Position numbers and translations under genes: made by a program | The notes under the pieces: model-generated | Told to the model about the DNA's origin: nothing | Database searches by the model: none | The model's input: only the letters and a program-made list of their open reading frames with translations | Assembly (NCBI GenBank): GCA_015075635.1 | Contig: JABTUA010000001.1 | Coordinates: forward strand, 1,116,001-1,180,000 | Direction of reading: 5' to 3' | From: Polyangiaceae bacterium | GTDB taxonomy: Bacteria > Myxococcota_A > Polyangia > Polyangiales > Polyangiaceae | DNA length: 64,000 nt | In this document: positions 40,203 to 48,642 of the stretch, one piece after another | Layout: each line of letters starts with the position of its first letter | How positions within the stretch are numbered: position 1 is the stretch's first letter

Positions 40203-40616
40203 ATGCGCCGCCGCCGAACCGCAGATCAGCGCATCTTCTTCCCCTGGGAGGGGCGGGGCGGGCTGGTGCGCCGGCTGGGGCTCGGGCGCGTGCGCCCGGT
40301 GCTCTTGGCCTTGGCGGTGGTCGGGGTCGTGGCCTGGGTGGGCGTGCGCGAGCGGACTCGGGCCGGCGTGCGCCAGACGCGGGCGACCTTGCTCGATGCG
40401 CGCCGCGCGGTGGACTCCTACATGGCGGAGCGCGACGGCGGCTGTCCGCCGGATCTCGGGGCGGTGGTCCAGTACGCGCACTTCGACGCGCCGCCCAAGG
40501 ACGCATGGGGCCGACCCCTGCGCCTGGTCTGCCCGGGCAAGCGCGAAGGCACCGCCTACGAGTTGATGAGTGACGGACCCGACGGCGAACCCGGCGGTCT
40601 GGATCGGATTGAGTGA
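40203..40616 (+). CDS. GspG-like pseudopilin homologue without a prepilin-peptidase motif
   Basis: A 137-residue protein between gspF and gspG. A basic N-terminus (MRRRRTADQRIFFPWEGRGG) precedes one membrane helix (VRPVLLALAVVGVVAWVGV). The C-terminal part has the GspG fold signature: ARRAVDSYMAERDGGCPPDL, APPKDAWGRPLRLVCPGK and ELMSDGPDGEPGG. The last corresponds to the calcium-binding loop of the major pseudopilin. It lacks the G-F/V-TLxE cleavage motif, so it would not be processed by the prepilin peptidase and probably stays as a bitopic membrane protein. It may be a duplicated gspG recruited as a platform subunit. Confidence 0.75.
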   Translation: MRRRRTADQRIFFPWEGRGGLVRRLGLGRVRPVLLALAVVGVVAWVGVRERTRAGVRQTRATLLDARRAVDSYMAERDGGCPPDLGAVVQYAHFDAPPKDAWGRPLRLVCPGKREGTAYELMSDGPDGEPGGLDRIE

Positions 40617-40632
40617 GTTAGAGGAGAAGGAA

Positions 40633-41169
40633 ATGCTGACGGAAAGACCCGAAATGATCATGCGTGAGGGACCGGAGAGCGAGCAGAGCGAGCCCGCGAC
40701 GAGCGCAGCCAGCCGCGTCCGGCCCCCGCGGGCTCGGAGCGGTCTACGACGAAAGTGGCTGAGCGGGGCCGCGAGCCTCCGCGGCGTGACCCTCCTCGAG
40801 GTGCTGATCGTCGTGGCGATCATCGCCATGGTCGCCGGCGGTGTGGCGTTCTTCGCGCTCCCTCGCTTCCGGGAGTCGCAGATCAAGACCGCCGAGACCG
40901 GCGCGCGGGTGATCCGCCAGGCCACCCAGAGCTGGCAGGCCTCGAACAACGAGACCAACTGCCCGACCATGAGCCAGCTGGTGCAGGACAAGCAGCTCGA
41001 TCCGGGCGCGAACACCAACGACCCCTGGGGTCAGCCTTACGCGATCACCTGCACTGACGGCGACGTCTCCGTGACCTCGATGGGGCCCGACAAGAAGAAG
41101 GGCACCAAAGACGACATCAAGGTGCCGAAGGCCGCCGCGGGCGCCGCCGAGGGTGCCGCCGGAGAGTGA
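40633..41169 (+). CDS. gspG: Type II secretion major pseudopilin GspG
   Basis: Major subunit of the pseudopilus. The prepilin site is in ASLRGVTLLEVLIVVAIIAM; cleavage would follow the Gly. The leader is unusually long (about 50 residues from the ATG at 40633, which has GGAGAAGG upstream), so a later start is possible. The mature domain contains QATQSWQASNNETNCPTMSQ, NDPWGQPYAITCTDGD and SMGPDKKKGTKDDI, corresponding to the pseudopilin beta sheet and Ca-binding loop. The C-terminus is Ala/Gly-rich. The stop overlaps the gspH start (TGATG). Confidence 0.92.
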   Translation: MLTERPEMIMREGPESEQSEPATSAASRVRPPRARSGLRRKWLSGAASLRGVTLLEVLIVVAIIAMVAGGVAFFALPRFRESQIKTAETGARVIRQATQSWQASNNETNCPTMSQLVQDKQLDPGANTNDPWGQPYAITCTDGDVSVTSMGPDKKKGTKDDIKVPKAAAGAAEGAAGE

Positions 41170-41900
41170 TGACGACTAGCCTCGACCAGACGGAGACCCC
41201 CGTGCGGCGCCGGCGCGCCGGGCGGCGAGGACTGACGCTGATCGAGGTCCTGATCGTGGTCGCCCTGATCGCGCTGATGGCCGGCACGGTGATCTTCGGC
41301 TCCGGGATGCTCACCTCCAGCCGGCAGCGGGCGGCGGCCACGCTGATCGTGAGCGCGGTGCGCATGGGAGTGACGCGCGCCAACACCACGGGCAAGCCGG
41401 TGCGTTTGGTGTTCGACCTCGACGCTCACCGCTTGCTGCTCGAGGAGTCGAGCGGCGTGATGCTGCGCGTGAAGGAGGAGAAGAACACCGGGGGCGGGGC
41501 CGAGGCGGCGACGGAGGCGGAGCGGAAGGCCAAAGAGGAAGCGGAGCGGATCATCGACGGGCCGAAGGCGCCGCGGGCGGAGTTCAAGCCGGTGAAGCAG
41601 TTCGGCTTCGACGGCGACGAGCCGGCCGCCGGTCGGGGCCTGGGCGCCGGCGTGTTGCTCAAGCAGGTACAGACCGAGCACGACGAGGAGCCCCGCACCA
41701 GCGGCCGCGCGTACCTCTACTTCTGGCCCGGTGGCGGCACCGAGCGCGCCGTGGTGCAGGTCGTGCGCGAGGGAGATCCGGAGGGCCTGAGCGTGGTCGT
41801 GAGCCCGCTCACGGGCCGGGCGAAGATCGAGCGCGGCGCGGTCAAGCTCGAGGGGACGCGCAACGACGACGACTTCGGCCAGATCGAGGAGGAGCGGTGA
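41169..41900 (+). CDS. gspH: Type II secretion minor pseudopilin GspH
   Basis: The prepilin motif RRGLTLIEVLIVVALIALMA near residues 20-40 is followed by GSGMLTSSRQRAAATLIVSA and TTGKPVRLVFDLDAHRLLLE, typical of GspH. An insertion rich in Glu/Ala/Lys (about residues 100-140) is unusual. The C-terminal strands include AYLYFWPGGGTERAVVQVVR. 243 aa. The ATG at 41169 overlaps the gspG stop. Assignment as H rather than another minor pseudopilin follows from position and similarity. Confidence 0.87.
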   Translation: MTTSLDQTETPVRRRRAGRRGLTLIEVLIVVALIALMAGTVIFGSGMLTSSRQRAAATLIVSAVRMGVTRANTTGKPVRLVFDLDAHRLLLEESSGVMLRVKEEKNTGGGAEAATEAERKAKEEAERIIDGPKAPRAEFKPVKQFGFDGDEPAAGRGLGAGVLLKQVQTEHDEEPRTSGRAYLYFWPGGGTERAVVQVVREGDPEGLSVVVSPLTGRAKIERGAVKLEGTRNDDDFGQIEEER

Positions 41901-42667
41901 GGGCGCGCCGTGGCTTCACCTTGCTCGAGGTGCTGGTGGCCATCGCCATCCTCGGCCTCGGCATGACCGTGCTGCTCAGCTCGCAGGCCGGCCTGTTCTC
42001 GAGCTCGCAGCGCGCGCAGAACCTGAGCGTGGCCACCGGGCTGGCGCGCTGCAAGATGGCGGAGGTCGAGCTCGAGCTGCAAAAGAAGGGTTTCTCGCTC
42101 CTCGACCAGAACGACGAGGGGACCTGCTGCGAGGACGAGAGCGAGAGCCGCTATCGCTGTAGCTGGAAGATCGAGACGGTGGAGCTGCCCCAGCCCAAGG
42201 ACCTGAGCAGCTCCGGCGACGGTGGGACGGACGATCCAGGTGGGCTCGGCGCGTTCGGCGGGCTCGCGGCGCTGCAGTCCGGCGGCTCCGCGGTGCTGGG
42301 CGGCGACGGCGGCATCGGAGGGCTGTCCAGCCTGCTCTCGTCCGGCGCTGCCGCCGGCGGCGTTCAGGGCATGGCGCCGCTCGTGATGAGCATGGTCTAC
42401 CCGGATCTCAAGCCGATGCTGGAGGCGAGCATCCGCAAGGTCACGCTGACGGTGCACTGGAAGGAGGGCTCGAGCGACCGCGACCTCTCCGTGACGCAGT
42501 ACATCACCAACCCGCAGATGGGGGGGCTCGATCCGAACGCCGCAGCGGGGCTGGGAGCGCTCGGCGATCAAGTCGGTGGGCTGACTGGCGGTACGGGTAC
42601 CGGCGGCGGTGCTGCCGCCACGACGCGTGGGGGCAGTACCCGCCCCACGACCGGAGGTGGCCGTTGA
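41897..42667 (+). CDS. gspI: Type II secretion minor pseudopilin GspI
   Basis: The prepilin motif is at the very N-terminus: RARRGFTLLEVLVAIAILGL. VATGLARCKMAEVELELQKK follows, a common GspI/PulI pattern. The protein contains a Gly/Ser-rich central region (about residues 105-165) and ends in a Gly/Thr-rich tail. Cysteines cluster in EGTCCEDESESRYRCSW. 256 aa; GTG start at 41897 overlapping the gspH stop. Confidence 0.88.
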   Translation: MRARRGFTLLEVLVAIAILGLGMTVLLSSQAGLFSSSQRAQNLSVATGLARCKMAEVELELQKKGFSLLDQNDEGTCCEDESESRYRCSWKIETVELPQPKDLSSSGDGGTDDPGGLGAFGGLAALQSGGSAVLGGDGGIGGLSSLLSSGAAAGGVQGMAPLVMSMVYPDLKPMLEASIRKVTLTVHWKEGSSDRDLSVTQYITNPQMGGLDPNAAAGLGALGDQVGGLTGGTGTGGGAAATTRGGSTRPTTGGGR

Positions 42668-43380
42668 CCCGTCGTCGAGTCGTCCGCCTGCTTCGCGGCT
42701 TCACGCTGGTCGAGCTGCTCGTCGCCATCGTCGTGTTGTCGATGATCTCCGTCCTGATCTACTCGGCGTTCGCGGGAATGCGGCGCAGCCGCGAGGGCAT
42801 TCAGCGCATGGGAGACCGCTACCGCGAGGGACGCCTGGCCATGGCTCGCCTCACGCGGGAGCTCCAGAGCGCCTACGTCTCCTCCCACGTCCCCATCGAC
42901 CAGAGCATCATCGTGGTGAAGACCGCCTTCGTCGGCACCCGCGGCACTCCGGCGGATCGCGTCGACTTCGCCTCCTTCGCCAACGTGCGCACGGATCGGG
43001 ACTCGCACGAGTCGGACCAGGCCGAGATCTCCTACTTCGGCGAGGCCGACGACAAGAAGCAGGGCACGACCAACCTGGTCCGGCGTGTGAGCACGCGGCC
43101 CGATCTGAAGCCCGAGCGCGGCGGTCGCATCGAGATCCTGGCGACGGACATCGATCTGTTCGACCTCGAGTACCTGGACCCGCTCACGGGACAGTGGACC
43201 GAGACCTGGGACACCAGCCAGGCCACCGGCCAGCTCGGCCGCTTGCCCTACCAGGTGCGCATCATCCTGGTCCTGAACGAAGGCCGCCGGGCCGCCGAGG
43301 GCCGCGGCCGCGAGCCGATCCGGTTCACGAGCAAGATCGGCATTCCGGTGCAGAAAGGGCTGACCTTTGCCACGCAGTGA
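42664..43380 (+). CDS. gspJ: Type II secretion minor pseudopilin GspJ
   Basis: The prepilin motif is LLRGFTLVELLVAIVVLSMI, then IYSAFAGMRRSREGIQRMGD and RLAMARLTRELQSAYVSSHV, the GspJ pattern. Later strands include RIEILATDIDLFDLEYLDPL and QVRIILVLNEG. 238 aa. A TTG start at 42664 overlaps the gspI stop. The stop overlaps the gspK start by 14 bp. Confidence 0.88.
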   Translation: MTRRRVVRLLRGFTLVELLVAIVVLSMISVLIYSAFAGMRRSREGIQRMGDRYREGRLAMARLTRELQSAYVSSHVPIDQSIIVVKTAFVGTRGTPADRVDFASFANVRTDRDSHESDQAEISYFGEADDKKQGTTNLVRRVSTRPDLKPERGGRIEILATDIDLFDLEYLDPLTGQWTETWDTSQATGQLGRLPYQVRIILVLNEGRRAAEGRGREPIRFTSKIGIPVQKGLTFATQ

Positions 43381-44791
43381 ACGGAGGGCCGCGCGGCGGC
43401 GGCGCCGCAGCAAGCAGCGTGGCGTGGCCATCGTGCTCGTGCTCTCGGCGCTGACGATCCTCGCGGTCATGCTGGCGGAGTTCCAGGACGAGACCAGCGC
43501 GGAGCTCGGCAGCGCGCTCTCCCAGCGCGACGCGTTGAAGGCGGAGTACGCCGCCAAGAGCTCCGTGAACCTGTCGCGCCTCCTGATCGCCTCGGAGCCG
43601 ACCATTCGCAAGGCCTTGGCGCCGCTCTTCCTCTTGATGAAGCAGGGGCCGCCGCAGATCCCGGTCTGGGAGTTCGCCGATCGGGTGCTCGGCGCGTTCA
43701 ACGACAGCGAAGGCAACGAGGCCTTCCTCAGCTTGTCCGGCGTCGGCGTCAGCGAGGGCAAGAACCTGGGCCTGGAGGGCGCGGGCTTCGAAGTGAAGAT
43801 CGTGGACGAGGACGCGAAGGTGAACGTCAACACCCCCGCGCGGGGTGACGCCTTCAGCCAGGCGCGGCTGGCCGCTCAGCTCATCGGCCTGCTCGCCAAT
43901 CCTCAGTACGACCCACTCTTCGCCAACCGGGACGCAGACGGACAGTTCTCCGATCGACAGGCGATCTGCGGCGCCATCATCGACTGGACGGATCCCGACC
44001 AGGAAGCCTACGTGTGCGATCCGCACTCCGGCTCCGCGCAGCAGGCCGGCGCCGAGGACTCGTATTACCAGCTGCTCAAGAAGCCCTACCCGCGCAAGAA
44101 CTCGGCCTTCGACAGCTTGGAGGAGCTGCGCTTGGTGCGGGGCGTCGGCGACGACTTCTGGACCGCCTTCGTGGACCCGGATCCGAGCCGCCCGGACAAG
44201 CGCGTGATGACGGTCTGGGGGCAGGGCAAGGTCAACGTCAACACCGCCAACCCGCAGACCGTGCTGGCGGTGATCTGCGGCGCCGCCGTGCCCGGCACGC
44301 CGCTCTGCAGCGACCCGGCCGAGGCGGCGAAGTTTCTGACCGCCTTCGATCTGGTCAAGTCGTTCACGGCGGGCGCGCCGCTGTTCGGCTCTCCGAAGGC
44401 CTTCATCAGTGCGCTCAAGGGCAAGGGCATGTTCGGCGCGGCGCTCGCGGCCCTGGAGATGAAGCCGATCCAGCTCTTGTCGGACACCGAGACCGTCAAG
44501 GCCATCACCACCGAGAGCCTAGTGTTCAGCATCTACTCCACGGGCTACGTCAAGGCCGGGCAGCGCGAGACGCGGGTGAAGGTCCACGCCGTCGTGGACT
44601 TCCGCGGCGCGCCGCCGCCGGGCGCCGCCCCGGGCGCAATGAGCGCCCTGGAAGCCGCCGCCGCCGCCGCTGGCGGCGCCGCCGCTGCGGCCAGCGGCAC
44701 GAACCTGCCAGATGGTGCTACAGAAGCCACCATCGCGGCGGCCTTCCAGCCGAGCCCGGGTGGAAACGTGATTTATTACCGAGTCGACTGA
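43367..44791 (+). CDS. gspK: Type II secretion minor pseudopilin GspK
   Basis: A basic N-terminus is followed by QRGVAIVLVLSALTILAVML, the GspK-type leader and helix. The large periplasmic part includes KVNVNTPARGDAF, ICGAIIDWTDPDQEAY and YPRKNSAFDSLEELRLVRGV, then QGKVNVNTANPQTVLAVICG, the helical SAM-like repeats of GspK/PulK. 474 aa, intact. An Ala-rich linker precedes the end. GspK caps the pseudopilus tip with GspI and GspJ. Confidence 0.92.
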   Translation: MPRSERRAARRRRRSKQRGVAIVLVLSALTILAVMLAEFQDETSAELGSALSQRDALKAEYAAKSSVNLSRLLIASEPTIRKALAPLFLLMKQGPPQIPVWEFADRVLGAFNDSEGNEAFLSLSGVGVSEGKNLGLEGAGFEVKIVDEDAKVNVNTPARGDAFSQARLAAQLIGLLANPQYDPLFANRDADGQFSDRQAICGAIIDWTDPDQEAYVCDPHSGSAQQAGAEDSYYQLLKKPYPRKNSAFDSLEELRLVRGVGDDFWTAFVDPDPSRPDKRVMTVWGQGKVNVNTANPQTVLAVICGAAVPGTPLCSDPAEAAKFLTAFDLVKSFTAGAPLFGSPKAFISALKGKGMFGAALAALEMKPIQLLSDTETVKAITTESLVFSIYSTGYVKAGQRETRVKVHAVVDFRGAPPPGAAPGAMSALEAAAAAAGGAAAAASGTNLPDGATEATIAAAFQPSPGGNVIYYRVD

Positions 44792-46266
44792 TGGCACGCC
44801 TAGTGGGAATCGATCTCCGCTCGTCGCATGTGCGCGCGGTGCTGCTCCAGACGAGCTACCGCCGCGTGGTGGTGGAGCGCATGCTGGAGGTGGAGATCGC
44901 GGCGCCGGAGGAGCTCGAGCAAGCCCTCGCGAGCTGCGCGCTGCCGCTGCTCCAGCACAGCGAGGCGGTGTCGGTCGCGATGGACGGCGAGCAGACCTTC
45001 CTGCACCGGCTCAAGCTGCCGAGCACGGCGATGAAGCAGCTCGCGGAGGTCATCCCGTTCGAGCTCGAGGCGCAGATCCCGGTCGACTTCGACGAGCTGG
45101 TCTTCGACTACCGCCTGCTGCGGCGGCAGGGCGGGAGCGCTCCGATCGTGGTGCTCTCGGCCGCGGCGCGCATCGAGCACGTGCGCGCGCGCCTGGAGCA
45201 GGTCGCCCGGGTGCTCGGGCGGCCGGTCGAGCGCATGGCGGCCGGGCCGCTGCCGCTGGCGAACCTCGCGTCGGTCTGCCCGGAGCTGGCGGTGCCGGGG
45301 CCCGTGGCGCTGGTCGATCTGGGCGGCAAGCACTCGGAGGTGGTGGTGCTGTCGTCCGGCGAGCCCGTGTTCGCGCGCACGCTGTCGCGGGGCGTGGCGG
45401 GGCTTCCGGAGAGCGCGCCGGCCCTCGCCTCCGAGCTCCGGCAGACAGCGGCGGCGTTCGCCGCGTCCGGCGGCGAGCCGCTGGCCCAGGTTTATCTCGT
45501 CGGCGGTGGCGCCGGCGCACCGGGGGCCGAGGCCTATATCGCGCACGAGCTCGGCGTGCCCGTCGGCGCGCTGCCGCCGCTCAGGATCGAAGGCGTGTTG
45601 CCCGAGCTGGCGGAGGCATTGCCGCGCTTCGCCAAGGCCATCTCCATTGGACTCGGGCTGGCGGGTCGCGCGCACGATCTGGATCTCCGGCGCGGACCCT
45701 TGGCGTTCCAGCGCGGCTACGGCTTCCTGAAGGAGCGCGTTCCCCTGCTGACCGGCCTCGGCGTCGCCATCGTGGTGAGCTTCGCGTTCGCAGCCTGGGC
45801 GGAGCTGCGCACGCTCGGGCGCGACGAAGAGGTGCTCACGAAGGCCCTGGCCACGCTCAGCAAGGAAGTGCTCGGCCAGGAGACCACGGATCCCGAAGAG
45901 GCGAAGACCCTCTTGGAGAAGGCCCAGGGCAAGGACGAAGTGGACCCGCGCCCGGCGGTCGACGCCTTCGACGTGATGGTCGAGATCTCCAAGGCGGTGC
46001 CGTCGAGCGTGACGCACGACATCGAAGAGCTCGACATGCAGCGCAATCACGTGAAGATCACCGGCGTGGTCGGCTCCGCCGAGGACGCGCAGACCATCCT
46101 CGCCAACCTGAAGAACGTGCGCTGCTTCAACGACGCGAAGATCTCCAAGGTGACGCAGGTCATCAACAGCGACCGCCAGAAGTACGTGCTGGAGCTCGAG
46201 GTCAAGTGCGCCGACGCGACCAAGGCCAAGAAGAAGACGGAGGGCGGCGAAGCCGCGCCGGAGTGA
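44791..46266 (+). CDS. gspL: Type II secretion protein GspL (PilM-like actin fold plus periplasmic domain)
   Basis: The cytoplasmic actin-like domain begins MARLVGIDLRSSHVRAVLLQ. It includes LPSTAMKQLAEVIPFELEAQ and ALVDLGGKHSEVVVLSSGEP, a PilM-like arrangement. A single membrane helix (VPLLTGLGVAIVVSFAFAAW) near residue 325 is followed by a PilN/GspL-like periplasmic part containing HVKITGVVGSAEDAQTILAN. 491 aa, intact. The start overlaps the gspK stop (TGATG). GspL recruits the ATPase GspE to the platform. Confidence 0.9.
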   Translation: MARLVGIDLRSSHVRAVLLQTSYRRVVVERMLEVEIAAPEELEQALASCALPLLQHSEAVSVAMDGEQTFLHRLKLPSTAMKQLAEVIPFELEAQIPVDFDELVFDYRLLRRQGGSAPIVVLSAAARIEHVRARLEQVARVLGRPVERMAAGPLPLANLASVCPELAVPGPVALVDLGGKHSEVVVLSSGEPVFARTLSRGVAGLPESAPALASELRQTAAAFAASGGEPLAQVYLVGGGAGAPGAEAYIAHELGVPVGALPPLRIEGVLPELAEALPRFAKAISIGLGLAGRAHDLDLRRGPLAFQRGYGFLKERVPLLTGLGVAIVVSFAFAAWAELRTLGRDEEVLTKALATLSKEVLGQETTDPEEAKTLLEKAQGKDEVDPRPAVDAFDVMVEISKAVPSSVTHDIEELDMQRNHVKITGVVGSAEDAQTILANLKNVRCFNDAKISKVTQVINSDRQKYVLELEVKCADATKAKKKTEGGEAAPE

Positions 46267-46269
46267 GCC

Positions 46270-46854
46270 ATGGCCCTCGGTGATCGCATCCAGCAACTCG
46301 AGCCGCGCGAGCGGCAGCTGCTCGGCATCTTGCTCACGGTGTTCGCGGCGCTTCTGCTCCTGGCGTTGCCCGCGGGCGTCGCCGCGGTGCTCGGCCAGAA
46401 GCGCGCGCACAACGACGCGCTGCGCGAGTCCGTGAGCTCGATCCAGGCCAGCCGCGCCGTGATCGCCACGCGCGACAAGGAGAGGAAGGACATCGCTCAG
46501 CGCTACGCCAACGTGACGCCGCCCTTGGCCTCGTTCCTGGAGAAGCTGGCGAGCCAGTCGCAGATCGAGATCCCGGAGAGCCAAGACCGTGCCGTGGTGC
46601 CGCACGGCAAGCGCTTCGAGGAGCGCTCGACCAAGATCGTGCTGCGCAAGGTGGGCATGCTCAACCTGGTGAAGTTCATGGAGAAGATCGCGCAGTCGGG
46701 GCACCCCGCCAGCGTGTCGAGGCTCAATATCAGGAAGCGCGCCACCGAGCCGGACTCCTACGACGTCGAGATGATCGTCAGCGCCTTCGACCGCAAGGCG
46801 GAGGACAAGAAGAAGGACGCGAAGCCCGAGAAGGACAAGGGGGCGGTGCCATGA
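46270..46854 (+). CDS. gspM: Type II secretion protein GspM
   Basis: A small bitopic membrane protein (194 aa). The N-terminus LEPRERQLLGILLTVFAALL is the typical GspM start and membrane helix. A coiled coil follows, then a ferredoxin-like periplasmic domain (LRKVGMLNLVKFMEKIAQSG). The C-terminus is Lys/Asp/Glu-rich. It starts 3 bp after gspL and overlaps gspN by 4 bp. Confidence 0.87.
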   Translation: MALGDRIQQLEPRERQLLGILLTVFAALLLLALPAGVAAVLGQKRAHNDALRESVSSIQASRAVIATRDKERKDIAQRYANVTPPLASFLEKLASQSQIEIPESQDRAVVPHGKRFEERSTKIVLRKVGMLNLVKFMEKIAQSGHPASVSRLNIRKRATEPDSYDVEMIVSAFDRKAEDKKKDAKPEKDKGAVP

Positions 46855-47891
46855 GCCCGGGTGGCAAGAAGATCCTGAAGGGGGTGCTCTACCCCTCGTT
46901 CTACTTCGGGGCCCTGATCGGCTTCCTGCTGCTCTCCTTCCCCTACGATCGGCTGAAGGAGCGCCTGGTCGCGGAGTTCAACGCACGCCAACCCGCGGGT
47001 GCCGGCACGCGCCTCGAGATCGACTCGATGAGCGGCTACTGGATCTCCGGCGTCGAAGCGCAGGGCGTGAAGCTGCACGGCGCGCCCGGGCCAGCGGGGG
47101 AGGACGGCAAGCAAGAGGAGGGGCGCGTGGTGACGGTGGACGACATCCACCTGCGAGTCTCGCTCTTCCGCCTGCTGTTCGGCACGCTTCAGGTGGGCTT
47201 CGGTGGCGAGGCCTTCGGCGGCAGCCTGAGCGGCAAGACCTCGGACGCCGACGGCGCGCGGAGCTTCTTCCTCGAGCTCGACGGCGTGAACGTCGGGGAC
47301 CTGCCCTTGCTCCGCGAGATGGTCGGCTTGCCCCTCGAAGGCAAGCTCAGCGGGACCATCGACCTGCGCATGCCGGAGGCGAAGCTCTCCAAGGCCGAGG
47401 GCAAGATCGATCTCAAGATCCTTGACCTGGCCTTCGGCGACGGAAAGGCCAAGATCCGCAACACCATCGCGCTGCCGAAGGTGGAGGCCGGGGAGCTCTC
47501 GCTGGTCGCCGAGGCCACGGAAGGCCGGCTCAAGCTGGAGAAGCTCGCCGCGAGCGGCAACGACGTGGAGCTCGCCGCCGACGGCAGCATCCGCCTGCGC
47601 GAACCTCTGGACACGAGCCTGGCGGAGCTGTCGCTGCGCTTCAAATTCGCCGACAAGTTCAAGGCGAAGAACGACACCACCAAGGCGCTGTTCGGCGAGC
47701 CGGGCTCGTCCCTGCCGGGACTCTTCGATCTCGATCCGAAGAACCAGCGCGCGAAGCGCCCCGACGGTTTCTACGCCTTCCGGCTCACCGGGCCGCTCGG
47801 CAAGCTGGACGCCCAGCCGGCCCCGCTCGGCTCGGCGGGCGGGGCGCAGAACCCGCGCGGCGTGCGGGGCTTCTCGGGCGGCGCGAACTAA
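46851..47891 (+). CDS. gspN: Type II secretion protein GspN
   Basis: The N-terminal membrane helix (YPSFYFGALIGFLLLSFPY) is followed by a large beta-rich periplasmic domain: LEIDSMSGYWISGVEAQGVK, DIHLRVSLFRLLFGTLQVGF and GLPLEGKLSGTIDLRMPEAK. This is the AsmA-like pattern of GspN. It ends NPRGVRGFSGGAN. 346 aa, intact. It is the last gene of the operon and is followed by the second CCACG repeat cluster and then a convergent gene. Confidence 0.88.
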   Translation: MSPGGKKILKGVLYPSFYFGALIGFLLLSFPYDRLKERLVAEFNARQPAGAGTRLEIDSMSGYWISGVEAQGVKLHGAPGPAGEDGKQEEGRVVTVDDIHLRVSLFRLLFGTLQVGFGGEAFGGSLSGKTSDADGARSFFLELDGVNVGDLPLLREMVGLPLEGKLSGTIDLRMPEAKLSKAEGKIDLKILDLAFGDGKAKIRNTIALPKVEAGELSLVAEATEGRLKLEKLAASGNDVELAADGSIRLREPLDTSLAELSLRFKFADKFKAKNDTTKALFGEPGSSLPGLFDLDPKNQRAKRPDGFYAFRLTGPLGKLDAQPAPLGSAGGAQNPRGVRGFSGGAN

Positions 47892-47900
47892 TCTGGCGGA

Positions 47901-48185
47901 GCCCTGAAGCGTCGATCTCCAACCTGTGATTTGGCGCCACGAGCGCCACGGCGCCACGAAGAGAAGTTTGGGTTTGTGCTTCGCGCGGGTCGGGGCGCGT
48001 GCTTCCTGAAGCGTCGAGCGAACTCGAGATCTTTGCGCCACGAACGCCACGGCGCCACGAAGAAGAAGGAGTTTGGGTTTGTGCTTCGCGCGGGTCGGGG
48101 CGCGTGCTTCCTGAAGCGTCGAGCGAACTCGAGATCTTTGCGCCACGGACGCCACGGCGCCACGGCGCCACGAAGAAGAGAGTTT
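47901..48185. repeat. Three-copy tandem repeat with GCGCCACG cores (plus-strand sense)
   Basis: Cores starting GCGCCACG at 47934, 48035 and 48140 are made of 9-bp-like CGCCACGAN or CGCCACGGN units and end in GAAGA(A)GA(A)G. They are separated by a shared spacer of about 80 bp (for example GTTTGGGTTTGTGCTTCGCG). The spacers are copies of each other, so this is a minisatellite-like tandem array rather than CRISPR. It lies directly after gspN. 48186-48284 holds nothing recognisable. Confidence 0.85.
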
Positions 48186-48284
48186 GGCCTCGGCCGTTCG
48201 GGCGAGGGCGGCACTAGCGCAAGTCCCGCCGCCGCGGCGGACCGAGCGCTGCGTCGGCGGGTGCCTCTGCTCGGGAGAAAATCG

Positions 48285-48620
48285 AGAGCTCTTCTGCCGT
48301 CGTGGCGTTCGTGGCGTTCGTGGCGCCGTGACGCGAATCTCCGTGCACGGCGCGTGCGCGAGCTCTGGAGAGAAGTGAAGAATCTTCTGCTGTCGTGGCG
48401 TTCGTGGCGTTCGTGGCGCCGTGGCGCGAATCTCCGTGCACGGCGCGTGCGCGAGCTCTGGAGAGAAGTGAAGAATCTTCTGCTGTCGTGGCGTTCGTGG
48501 CGCCGTGGCGCAAATCTCCGTGCACGGCGCATGCGCGAGCTCCGGAGTGAAGTGAAGAATCTTCTGCTGTCGTGGCGTTCGTCGCGCCGTGGCGCCGTGG
48601 CGCAAATCTCCGTGCAGCTT
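48285..48620. repeat. Four-copy tandem repeat with CGTGGCG cores (minus-strand sense)
   Basis: Copies begin TCTTCTGC(C/T)GTCGTGGCG at about 48290, 48384, 48477 and 48560. Each has two or more GTGGCGTTC-type units and then a spacer AATCTCCGTGCACGGCG... AGCTCTGGAGAGAAGTGAAG. On the minus strand the core reads as in the 47901-48185 array, so the two arrays form a mirror-image pair between convergent genes. The spacer differs from that of the left array. Confidence 0.85.
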
Positions 48621-48642
48621 CGGCGGGAGGCCGGCGGAGCGC

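Noticed and set aside
47901..48620. Possible CRISPR array (regular spacing of short repeats)
   Set aside because: The segments between cores are copies of each other rather than unique spacers, the cores vary in length, and no cas genes are present.
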